Assembly: GCA_003963435.1 (NCBI GenBank)
Contig: RXJC01000071.1
Coordinates: forward strand, 57,510-121,509
Reading direction: 5' to 3'
Length of the DNA stretch: 64,000 nucleotides
Origin: Bradyrhizobiaceae bacterium
Lineage (GTDB): Bacteria; Pseudomonadota; Alphaproteobacteria; Rhizobiales; Xanthobacteraceae
Both the position numbers and the translations under genes were made by a program. This document shows, in pieces, positions 30,931 through 39,891 of this stretch. The stretch's first letter is position 1, and every line of letters starts with the position of its first letter. The notes under the pieces were generated by a model. The model was not told the origin of the DNA and made no database searches. It worked only from the letters and a program-made list of their open reading frames with translations.

Positions 30931-30946
30931 ATCAGAATATTCTGAT
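30931..30946. promoter_or_regulatory. 16-bp perfect palindrome upstream of OLD gene
   Basis: ATCAGAATATTCTGAT, 23 nt from the gene start. Confidence 0.45.
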
Positions 30947-31172
30947 GCCTACTATCTAGAATAGGTCAATTCGCTTACGACCCCCGACGAGTTGTGGATA
31001 CGCTACCCACCATCCGCTTTGAATGGCGGGTAGCGTCAGATCATCGAGGAAGAGACCCGCTCTTGGGAGCGCATCCGGTGCTCGCGCGGTGACGTCGCGG
31101 AAAGATTTATCGCTACCCTCACCGCGATGTCGCTCTGACGGGCATCCGAGCTTGCTTGCGGGCATTGCGCGA

Positions 31173-31574
31173 TCACCCGCAGGGCGGGATACCGCTGGCC
31201 CTGGCATTTGCTTCCGATGTCTCTCCCACCTTGAAGCCGCCGCTCCAGATACTGACCGTCGGATCATCTCCCGATTTCGTATAGCAGTAGCGCGCGGAAG
31301 ACTGCGCCAATGAGGCATTTGGGTTGTCGATTGCGTTTCGCAAATTGAGGACCGAGGCGCAGTGCAGCAGGATGTCGGTGATGTCGTCGCTGTGCAGAGA
31401 TGGCACATCCAGGTTTGTGATCATCGTGCGCACGCGTTCATCACGATTATCCGCGCCCGGATTCGCAGTCGGCAGATTGACGGCAGGCGGTTGCCTTGCC
31501 GGCATCGCTTGAGCCTTTTTCGCCTTGTCCTTCGGCTTTGCGGCCTGACCAGCTTTTTTGCGCGAGCCGTTCAC
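31173..31574 (-). CDS. Hypothetical protein
   Basis: 133 aa, Lys/Ala-rich N-terminus, then ILLHCASVLNLRNAIDNPNASL. Confidence 0.5.
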   Translation of the reverse strand: MNGSRKKAGQAAKPKDKAKKAQAMPARQPPAVNLPTANPGADNRDERVRTMITNLDVPSLHSDDITDILLHCASVLNLRNAIDNPNASLAQSSARYCYTKSGDDPTVSIWSGGFKVGETSEANARASGIPPCG

Positions 31575-31587
31575 TGTGTTCCTCCTC

Positions 31588-32451
31588 TTACGGAATTATG
31601 CGGGTACCACGCAGACCGGCTCTAAGCTGTTGATTGATATGAAACGCCTGCGCCAGCGGCGACAGTGACTTGCCGCCCTTTGCCAGGGGTCCGAAGGTGA
31701 AGACGACTTGATGCGTTCGCTCGCGCCCTGCACTGAACAGGTTTCCAGACGGGTTCACCGTGCCGGTCGTAAACTTCCACGTCGGTGTGATGTCGCCTGA
31801 AATCGTCTCCTTGATCGAGACTGTTTGCGTCAGGACGTTCTTCTCGTCCTTGATCAGCTCGACGTTGTCCGGATCGCTGGCCAGGCCGAGCTTGACGATT
31901 TGAATGCGGGACTCGAGCAGGGGCAGGATCTTCAGATCGATGTCCACCAGTGGCGAGCCCTCTTTGTTTCCGGAAGGATCGCGGCAAGGACGCTCCGCGC
32001 TGTTACGTTGAAAGAGATTTGGCTTGTAGAGCGCTGCGATCGGATAGAAGACGTTGAAGTTGTTCTCGTTCATCGCAACGGCACCGCCGCTGATGCCGCC
32101 TGCGAGACTGAACACCGGCGAGAGTGGAGACACTGGCTCCCAAAGACCGGTCGGATTGACAGTCGAGTTTTCCGAGACCGTCAAGTCCGTCGCAACTTCG
32201 ACACCCCACCCGACGAGAAAGCTGCTGTACACGCGATGATTGGCTCGTTCGCGAGCTTGAGCCAGATCCTATTTTACCGCCAATGTCACCGCGTAGCTCA
32301 ACTCGCAAACGATACTGCGAATGAGCGTCGAATTCATATCCTCGACTTCGCGCGAGCTGGATTTAGGCCAATCCCTTTGGCTTGGAATGTAAGTGCCGCA
32401 GCCGGTCAGCGACAGGCAAGCGGCCCCGAATACGAGGTGCCGCAATCTCAT
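31588..32451 (-). pseudogene. Putative lipoprotein gene interrupted by one in-frame TAG
   Basis: Lipobox SLTGC at N-terminus; ...AVTLAVK*DLAQARERANHRVYSSFLVGWG... stays in one frame across the stop at 32269-32271. Confidence 0.6.
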
Positions 32452-32819
32452 GACAACATCGCCTTTTGCCAGCGAGCCAGTTGGTCACTGGCAAGCCAGG
32501 CTGAAAACAGTCTGAAATCATCCTGCGACGCTCCCAATTCCCATGCGAAGCATTGAAGTGGCGCTACCATGGGTTTTGTGAGCCCGTAGGCACCACCTTA
32601 GGACCGGTCAAATGTGGAGTCTGTCACCGGCGTGCAACAATCCGACAATTTGTGATTGTTTCGGCTATTGGGCTAGCGCCGGACCGGTCACTTCGCCGGG
32701 CAAGAAAACGGCCTCAGCTACACCGGGGATAGGCTGAGGCCGTGGGGATGCTTGGTGGCTGAACGAGAAGCCAGGTCAGAATGCCTCGGGGCCTGGCTCG
32801 GTCCCCGGCGCTTGGTCAG

Positions 32820-32999
32820 CCAATGCGCAGGTTTTCCGCGCTCATCTTGCCTGAACGTCCGGCTTTCACCTCGTAGCTGACCCGGGCGCCTTCCGCGAGG
32901 CCGGTGTAGCCGGCCTTCTCGACGGCACTGATGTGCACGAAGACGTCGGCTCCTCCATCCTTTGGTCGCGTTGAACCACTTCACGGTACCGATTGCCAC
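32820..32999 (-). pseudogene. cspA-like cold shock gene with internal deletion/frameshift
   Basis: MAIGTVKWFNATKG then frameshift; downstream frame reads GADVFVHISAVEKAGYTGLAEGARVSYEVKAGRSGKMSAENLRIG. Confidence 0.8.
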
Positions 33000-33060
33000 T
33001 GCAATATCTCCAAAATGAACTCGCGCGGTCTATCGAAGAGCGCCGCCCCGGCTCTCACGT

Positions 33061-33470
33061 CTATGCTAGGCGCCCTTTACGCGGGCTCAATCTCTTGCGG
33101 CGGAGACGGTTCCTGCGCGCGATCGCGCGCGGCGGCGCAGTCACCAAAGGCGTCCTCTCGCCTTCGGGCCGCTGCCCGGTCTTCGGCTCAGCTCGGCCTC
33201 GCGCACCATCCCGATCCAGTTGCTCGAGGGTCTGAAGAAGCTGCCTGCCCTCCGCGGTGATGATCCAACACCCCGCCTCACGCTCGATCAGCCTTTGCCC
33301 GAATATATCGAGCTCGGGTGCGCGGCTGGCGATGCGCGTCATGCGCGCAGGCCACTCCGGCCAGCTGCTGTAATAGAGGGCCAGGTGCTGCTTGACGACT
33401 TCGATATGGTCCAGCTGCGCGCGTCAGCGAGAAGCGGGACATAAGATATCGCCCCTCCTCGGCTCCCAAG
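33061..33470 (-). pseudogene. Decayed paralog of the 20597-21013 protein
   Basis: TRIASRAPELDIFGQRLIEREAGCWIITAEGRQLLQTLE matches KRLAARVPDLDIFSQGLIGRMNGGWRITDKGRAVLEIME; N-terminal half is in another frame. Confidence 0.6.
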
Positions 33471-33688
33471 CGTCGGCGACGCCGTCGCAGGACGACGACC
33501 TGAAAGCAGTCGATGTAACGCCAATCAAGCGTCGCAGGGCCGCCAAAGCGTAGTTCTGCGCCGTCTGAACGAGCCCCGAAGCCCTCCGATGGCAGCTTGC
33601 TCGTGCCTACAACAACCCAACTTGCCGCCCACGTCGCTAGCCATTGGCGGATTGTTGAAAGCGGCGACAACTACGCCGCAATGTAATT

Positions 33689-33703
33689 GTTCCCTATTTG
33701 TTC
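33689..33703 (+). promoter_or_regulatory. LexA (SOS) box GTTC-CCTATTT-GTTC
   Basis: Perfect GTTC-N7-GTTC immediately before the first ATG of the operon. Confidence 0.75.
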
Positions 33704-33704
33704 T

Positions 33705-35654
33705 ATGTATGATAAGGACGTAGACCTCATCTGTAAGGTAAGCGAGAAAGTGGCTCGTCCGTACGCGCAAGAGATTGAAAAACTTACCGAAACGCTGGCG
33801 TGGGCCGGATCGGCATCGATCGACGATTTGGCTCGCGCAGTGCGAACGGCCGCGCTCGGCCCCCTGGTGGCCGTCGGCTCGGGCGGCTCACTCAGCGCCG
33901 CGCACTTCCTCGCTCAGGTCCACCAAAGTTTATCCGGCCAGCTTGGACAGACGGCGACCCCTTCCGAGTTGCTTAACGCGCCTGCGCCACGTTCAGCCGC
34001 GATTTGGCTCTTGAGCGCTGGTGGAAGCAACGTCGATATCAATGGTGCTTTCGACGACGCGGTGGCGCGCGAACCTCGCCAGCTTGCTGTCCTGTGCGGA
34101 CGCGCGCAAAGCCGATTGTCGGATACAGCGCAGCAGCACTCCTACTGCGATCTGCTGCTCTACGAGCTGCCAGCTGGCAAGGATGGCTTTCTGGCGACCA
34201 ATTCCCTCTTCGGCTTTTGCGCCCTGATCTTGCGGGCCTATCTGGCAGCGACCCAAGCAAGTGCCGACTGGGACGCCATTGAGCAGCAAATGTCTCGCCT
34301 GCTCTCAGTAGAAAATCAAACGATGTGGCGCAACTCCACCGAACACTTGTGGGGGCGGTCGACAACGGTCGTGCTGCACAGTCCGAATGCCCGAGTTGGT
34401 GCGATAGATCTGGAATCAAAATTCACCGAAGCAGCAATCGGGAACCTTCATTACGCTGATTGGCGAAACTTTGCGCACGGACGTCATCACTGGTTGGCTA
34501 AGCGTGGAAGAGAGAGCGCGATCATTGCACTCATCGGCGATGACGAACCGCTCGCGGAACGGACACTCGCCCTGATACCCGATGATATCCCGGTCTCTCG
34601 CCTCCGATTGCCTGGCCCACCGGAAGCGGCCTCCCTTGGCGCCCTCGCAGCGTCACTGCTGCTGACGGGATGGGCGGGCGAGGCCCGAGGCATAGATCCC
34701 GGCCGGCCGGGCGTCCCTGAATTCGGACGAAAGCTTTACGGTCTCCCGCTCAAGAAGTCCGCAAAATCGCGTCGTGACGCGGAGATTGCCGCGATCGAAC
34801 GAAAGGCCTTCGCATCGCATGCCCAGCTTGTCGAACGCGGGCAGCTTACGTTCTGGCAGAGCGCGTACAACGACTTTAACGAACGACTGCATGCAGCATC
34901 GTTTGCCGGCGCCGTGCTCGACTATGATGGCACAATCGTAGACGCGCGCGCGCGCACTCTGCCGCCTGAGAAAGACCTTGTGCAGATCGTTGTCCGCCTC
35001 ATCGAAGATGGCTTGGTCTTGGCCATCGCGACGGGACGCGGAAAATCGGTGCGCCTGTCTTTGCGCGAAGTCCTGCCGAAGCCAGTGTGGTCCAGGGTGA
35101 CGATCGGCTACTACAACGGTCTCGAGATCGCCCCCTTGAGCGAGGATGGTTCACCGAACGATACGACCCGGCCGACAGAGGCTCTGGCCGCGGTTGCCGC
35201 TCGTCTGCGAGCCCAACCGGAGGTCTCTCTCTGTGCGGAGCAGACGGATCGCGCGCACCAGATCACCTTGGAGCCCAAGCATTCGTTGCGAGAAGATCAT
35301 CTGTGGCTGCTCGCGCAGCAGGCAATTCTGTCGGAGGGGGCCAGCGGAGTTCGCGTCGTGCGATCCAGTCATTCGATCGACATTATCGACGCCAAGCGCG
35401 CCAAGGGAGCCGTCGTCGATGCAATGCGAAACCGGGTTGGGAACGGCGCCATACTATGCGTGGGCGATAGGGGACGCTGGCCGGGTAACGATCACGAATT
35501 GCTGGCCGAACCCCTTTCGCTGAGCGTTGACGAGGTCAATCTCGACCCTGCGACGTGTTGGCACCTGGGCTCCGAAGGATCCCGGGGGCCGTCGGTTCTG
35601 CTCGAATACCTGAGGAGGCTGCGTCCGCGCGACGGTCGTTTCCTGTGGGAATGA
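33705..35654 (+). CDS. SIS-domain (double phosphosugar-binding) protein fused to a HAD-superfamily phosphatase
   Basis: SIS: GPLVAVGSGGSLSAAHFL, IWLLSAGGSNVD; HAD: AVLDYDGTIVDARA, AIATGRGKSVR, LCVGDRGRWPGNDHELL. Confidence 0.8.
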   Translation: MYDKDVDLICKVSEKVARPYAQEIEKLTETLAWAGSASIDDLARAVRTAALGPLVAVGSGGSLSAAHFLAQVHQSLSGQLGQTATPSELLNAPAPRSAAIWLLSAGGSNVDINGAFDDAVAREPRQLAVLCGRAQSRLSDTAQQHSYCDLLLYELPAGKDGFLATNSLFGFCALILRAYLAATQASADWDAIEQQMSRLLSVENQTMWRNSTEHLWGRSTTVVLHSPNARVGAIDLESKFTEAAIGNLHYADWRNFAHGRHHWLAKRGRESAIIALIGDDEPLAERTLALIPDDIPVSRLRLPGPPEAASLGALAASLLLTGWAGEARGIDPGRPGVPEFGRKLYGLPLKKSAKSRRDAEIAAIERKAFASHAQLVERGQLTFWQSAYNDFNERLHAASFAGAVLDYDGTIVDARARTLPPEKDLVQIVVRLIEDGLVLAIATGRGKSVRLSLREVLPKPVWSRVTIGYYNGLEIAPLSEDGSPNDTTRPTEALAAVAARLRAQPEVSLCAEQTDRAHQITLEPKHSLREDHLWLLAQQAILSEGASGVRVVRSSHSIDIIDAKRAKGAVVDAMRNRVGNGAILCVGDRGRWPGNDHELLAEPLSLSVDEVNLDPATCWHLGSEGSRGPSVLLEYLRRLRPRDGRFLWE

Positions 35655-35739
35655 TCCGAAAAATCGACAATCGGGTCGCTCGATGCACACATAAGTTGTA
35701 ACTTAGCTGTCCAATTCGCCCCTGAAGGGAGCAGAGTAG

Positions 35740-36849
35740 ATGCCCGTCAGATCCCAGCGCGATGCCGAGCCAGCGCCGACTATCAGGTCGATGAAGGCGC
35801 GCGGTACGAAACAGGCCGGAAGCAAACGCCCTACCGCGTTCGGATCCGGCTTGATTGCGCTCGATCTCATCGTCAGTGCTGATTCGTCTTCGTCATTTCA
35901 GGCTCATGCTGGCGGGACGTGCGGCAATGTGCTCACCGTGCTCGCCTATCTGGGATGGGAGTCCTATCCGGTTGCGCGACTTGGCAACGATGCCGCCTCC
36001 CAGGTCTTACAGGCCGACATGAGCCGATGGGGCGTGCATCTTGATCATGCTCGCTGCACCCCCAGTGCTCACACCCCGATCATCGTGCAGCAGATCCGCC
36101 GCAAGCGCGACGGCACCCCCACCCATTCGTTTTCCTGGGCCTGCCCTCGTTGCGGCAAGCGACTACCCAGCTTCCAGCCGATCACCCGTACCGTAGTGGA
36201 TTCGATTGCGCCTCACCTTGCGTCGGCAAAGGTTTTCTTCATGGATCGCTTGTCGAGAGGCATTCTCGACCTGGCCGCTCTGGCTGCCAAGAATGGCGCC
36301 CTGATCATGTACGAGCCATCGGGCGTTGCCGAACCGCGACTGCTCCGGGAGGCGATCGAACTTGCTCACATCTTGAAATACGCGGATGCGCGTCTTTCGG
36401 AAATCGAGAGGGCATGGACCGAGCGCGCGGCAACAGCGATCGAGATTCAGACCATGGGCAACCGTGGACTTCGCTACCGGCATAAGCTTGGCAGCAAGCG
36501 AAGCAACTGGCTCAGCATTCCGGCCATAAATGCCCCTCGGCTGGTCGATACCTGCGGCTCCGGAGATTGGTTCAGCGCCGGCTTTCTCACCGAGATATTC
36601 AGACTGCAACCTGAGGGCTTGTCAAAATTGAAGGCTGCCCAACTGACGCAGGCGCTTCACTACGGTCAGGCGCTCGCTGCCTGGAACTGTGGTTTCGAGG
36701 GAGCTCGAGGCGGCATGTACGCCTCGACCAGAAACGCGTTTCAGAAGCAGATCGCAAAGTTGCTCGAGGGCGGCACCCCTGCTCTCCCGACATCCGCCAA
36801 AGCGACGGTCGAAGCCGAAAGTCTCGCCTGCCCCGCTTGCGTCGCGTGA
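35740..36849 (+). CDS. PfkB-family (ribokinase-like) kinase with CxxC insert
   Basis: AHAGGTCGNVLTVLAYLGWESYPVARLGNDAAS; anion-hole/catalytic VDTCGSGDWFSAGF; CPRCGKRLP insert. Confidence 0.8.
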   Translation: MPVRSQRDAEPAPTIRSMKARGTKQAGSKRPTAFGSGLIALDLIVSADSSSSFQAHAGGTCGNVLTVLAYLGWESYPVARLGNDAASQVLQADMSRWGVHLDHARCTPSAHTPIIVQQIRRKRDGTPTHSFSWACPRCGKRLPSFQPITRTVVDSIAPHLASAKVFFMDRLSRGILDLAALAAKNGALIMYEPSGVAEPRLLREAIELAHILKYADARLSEIERAWTERAATAIEIQTMGNRGLRYRHKLGSKRSNWLSIPAINAPRLVDTCGSGDWFSAGFLTEIFRLQPEGLSKLKAAQLTQALHYGQALAAWNCGFEGARGGMYASTRNAFQKQIAKLLEGGTPALPTSAKATVEAESLACPACVA

Positions 36850-36870
36850 GGGCATCATCCCGGAGGAGGA

Positions 36871-37971
36871 ATGAAGGAAGAACTTGCGAAGGGCCTGCTC
36901 GCTCTGGTCATGGAGTGGGATGGGAATCGGCTCGCTCAGGAACTTCCGCGATTGGATCGGATGGCCCGCTTCAAGTACGACGAATATCAGCAATTCGGTC
37001 CAGGTCAAAAATTTCTCGAGGCTCTTTGCCTTTGGTTGCAGCAGTTCAGAACGACGACCGAGCGTGAAACCGCTTACGCCTTCGTGCGTGATCGCGTCGT
37101 CTTCGTTTCCGCAGCGGACATGCGTCATCTCGTCGAGTCCAGTTTCCCCGACGTTATCCGGCCCTCATTGATCACCGACGTAGCAGCCTCCATCGGAATC
37201 GCCCCCCACTGCATTACTGAAGTGATCCGTCATCCAGACTATAAACGCTCGCTTCGTCAGACGCTTTTCCTGGGGCTAAGCGATGGCTCGAGGATGGATA
37301 TCTTTCGGCGAGCAGCTTCCCTGGACAATGAGCAAGTCTGGCAGGCTTACGAGATCGGCAAGCCGAAATCAGCGGGTATGCTCAAGGATTTGCAATCATC
37401 TCTTGGCGACGCGAATGCACAGTTTGCTCGGATTGTCCTGATCGACGACTTTTCAGCGAGCGGAATTTCCTACATCCGTAAAGAAAAAGATCAGTGGAAG
37501 GGCAAGCTGGTCAAGGCATTGAAGCAATTTCAGCCCGGCGAAGACGCCTCCTGTCTGATCGAATACTCAACGATCAAGATGCAAATCGTTCTCTATGTGG
37601 CGACCAAGGCAGCCGTCGATTACATCGGCAGCCAGTTAGCCCTCTACTGCGAGGAGCAATCCGTTCCGGTACCTAGCATAACCGCGGTCTACGAGCTTGC
37701 TCCAGACATGGCGCTTGCCTCGCCCCGCGACAAGGAGTTTCTTGCACTGGTCGATTCCGACACTTACTATCGAACGCGCCCGCTCGACGAGCATGAGGCG
37801 AAAGGCGGAACAGACACCATCAAGCGCGGGTTTGCAGCTTGTGCCTTGCCTTTGGTCCTTGCGCATAATTGTCCCAACAACAGCATTTATCTCCTCTGGG
37901 CCGATCCTCTCGAAGTCGGTAGTGCTCGTGGCCTCTTCCCGCGCATCGTGCGTCATCGCGAGGCCTTATAG
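36871..37971 (+). CDS. Phosphoribosyltransferase-like protein (PRTase-CE-like)
   Basis: PRPP-loop-like IVLIDDFSASGISYI; tight operon position. Confidence 0.65.
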   Translation: MKEELAKGLLALVMEWDGNRLAQELPRLDRMARFKYDEYQQFGPGQKFLEALCLWLQQFRTTTERETAYAFVRDRVVFVSAADMRHLVESSFPDVIRPSLITDVAASIGIAPHCITEVIRHPDYKRSLRQTLFLGLSDGSRMDIFRRAASLDNEQVWQAYEIGKPKSAGMLKDLQSSLGDANAQFARIVLIDDFSASGISYIRKEKDQWKGKLVKALKQFQPGEDASCLIEYSTIKMQIVLYVATKAAVDYIGSQLALYCEEQSVPVPSITAVYELAPDMALASPRDKEFLALVDSDTYYRTRPLDEHEAKGGTDTIKRGFAACALPLVLAHNCPNNSIYLLWADPLEVGSARGLFPRIVRHREAL

Positions 37972-39887
37972 TGGCTCGGAACGCTTTTGCCATCCGGACC
38001 TCCGAGACATCCTCGCCGGACGAGATTTTCTCGCGATACTTCGCGCCCGAAGTGCTGAGCATCCTCCCTCAGGATCTGTTCGCCACAAGTGCGCTGGTGC
38101 TGCGGAGCGCCCCTGGCGGGGGCAAAACATCGCTTTTGCGGATATTCACTCCGGGTCCTCTGATTCAGGTCATTCGTAATCGACATCTCTCACCGCACGA
38201 CGAAATTCATCGAAGCCTGGCCCAGCTCGGTGTGGTCGACGAGGCGACGGCGCTCGCGTTCGGAATCCTCGTTCCCTGCGCCAGTGGATACGCCGAAATC
38301 GGCCCTCAACTCGAAGAACGGACGTCGCGCGCGCTTTTTCGCGCTTTGGTGAATGCTCGCGTCATCCTCCGGACGCTGCGAGCGCTGTGCACGCTCCATG
38401 ATCTCGAGTATCCCAACGGCTTGGGCACGATCACCTGCGAGTACGCGGCCTCGTTGTTCGACGAGGGACCTATTCCGCGAACCGCCGACCTCAGCGTCCT
38501 GCGCGCATGGGCCGAGGACGTCGAATCTCGCTGCTTCGCTCAACTCGACGCCATCGGGAACACATCCGTCGACCTGCCTCTCCACTTGCAGTTCGATGCT
38601 GTGCTGTGGCTGTCGCAGGTGTCGTTCGTCATTCATGGCAGGGCCGTAGCGGCAAAGCCAATCGTTATGTTCGACGACGTCCACCGGCTCCGGCCGTGGC
38701 AAAGAACGCTGCTGTACAGCGAACTACTTGACCACCGGCAGGGTGCTTCCGTCTGGTTTGCCGAACGAACCTATGTGATCAATCCTTCCGAGCTTCTGAC
38801 AGGCGCGATCCCGCGGCGCGACTACGAAGAAGTGCGCATGGAGCAGGCTTGGAGCACCGCAAAACCCAAGCAGTACCTGAACTTTGTGACGTCGATTGCA
38901 AATCGCCGCATGGCGCAGATGCGCACCGATCTGGAAAGCTTCGGCGACTATCTTTCAAACACCGTCACGGACTACGCGACTCAAGACAAAATCGCAAAAG
39001 CCTTGCCAGAGATAGAACGGAGGGTTCGCGCCCTGGCCAGTGGTAGCGGGCTCTTTGACGAGTGGATCGCAAGCGCGGCTTCCGCGGCGGCAGAGCCTTT
39101 CGATAAGGCCATCGAATGGACCCGAATAGGCATTCTCATCACGCGTGAGAAGCAGAAGGTTCAAGCGTCCCTGGATTTGGCGCCTCTCTCTGACGACGAT
39201 CTGGAAGCTCGAACAGGCTCCGGCGTGCCGGCCGCTGCAGAGAGGTTTGTCTGCAACAAGCTCGACGTACCCTATTTCTACGGAATAGAACGCGTGGTGC
39301 GCCTCAGCTCCTATAACGTCGAGGAGTTTCTCCAGATCTGCGCGGTCCTGTATGACCATATTTATGCGCAAAAAATCACGCGCTCCCGCGGCAGTGGCCC
39401 GGTATCGGTCAGCGCAAAACTCCAGAACGACGCCCTGACCAAACTTGCCGAGAAGAGGTTCAAAGAGCTGCCCCGCCTGTTCGCGCTGGGCCCCCAGGCG
39501 CAAAGACTCATCGAAGCAATCGGCCTCATGTGCCGTGAGAAGACCTACGAGCCCAACGCGCCCTATGCACCGGGCGTCACGGGCATTGCCCTTTCCACGC
39601 AGGATCGCGAGGCGCTGGTGCAAGCTGGGCGCGACGGTCCTGGCAACCCGTATTTCGAACTCGCCTCCACAATCAGCTCTTGCGTGGCGCAAAATCTGTT
39701 TGAAGTGCGAGACAATCACAAGCAAGACAACAAGACGTGGGTCGTCCTGTATCTAAACCGGCTATTTTGCGCGCAATTTGATCTTGTCTATCACGTTGGC
39801 GGTTGGCAACGCGTCTCGCTTCGCCGCCTTCAGGATTGGTCGCGCGGGGTGGTTCCGCGGGCGAATGAAAAGATAACATTGGTCTGA
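37971..39887 (+). CDS. P-loop AAA-type ATPase (ORC/CDC6-like?)
   Basis: Walker A SAPGGGKTSLLRIF, Walker B PIVMFDDVHRL; GTG start overlaps upstream stop. Confidence 0.7.
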   Translation: MARNAFAIRTSETSSPDEIFSRYFAPEVLSILPQDLFATSALVLRSAPGGGKTSLLRIFTPGPLIQVIRNRHLSPHDEIHRSLAQLGVVDEATALAFGILVPCASGYAEIGPQLEERTSRALFRALVNARVILRTLRALCTLHDLEYPNGLGTITCEYAASLFDEGPIPRTADLSVLRAWAEDVESRCFAQLDAIGNTSVDLPLHLQFDAVLWLSQVSFVIHGRAVAAKPIVMFDDVHRLRPWQRTLLYSELLDHRQGASVWFAERTYVINPSELLTGAIPRRDYEEVRMEQAWSTAKPKQYLNFVTSIANRRMAQMRTDLESFGDYLSNTVTDYATQDKIAKALPEIERRVRALASGSGLFDEWIASAASAAAEPFDKAIEWTRIGILITREKQKVQASLDLAPLSDDDLEARTGSGVPAAAERFVCNKLDVPYFYGIERVVRLSSYNVEEFLQICAVLYDHIYAQKITRSRGSGPVSVSAKLQNDALTKLAEKRFKELPRLFALGPQAQRLIEAIGLMCREKTYEPNAPYAPGVTGIALSTQDREALVQAGRDGPGNPYFELASTISSCVAQNLFEVRDNHKQDNKTWVVLYLNRLFCAQFDLVYHVGGWQRVSLRRLQDWSRGVVPRANEKITLV

Positions 39888-39891
39888 CGAT

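Larger units (their letters stand above)
32981..33715. repeat. Copy B of duplicated csp-leader / SOS-box module, with a decayed winged-helix gene inside
   Basis: Direct nucleotide similarity to 22825-23030. Confidence 0.7.
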
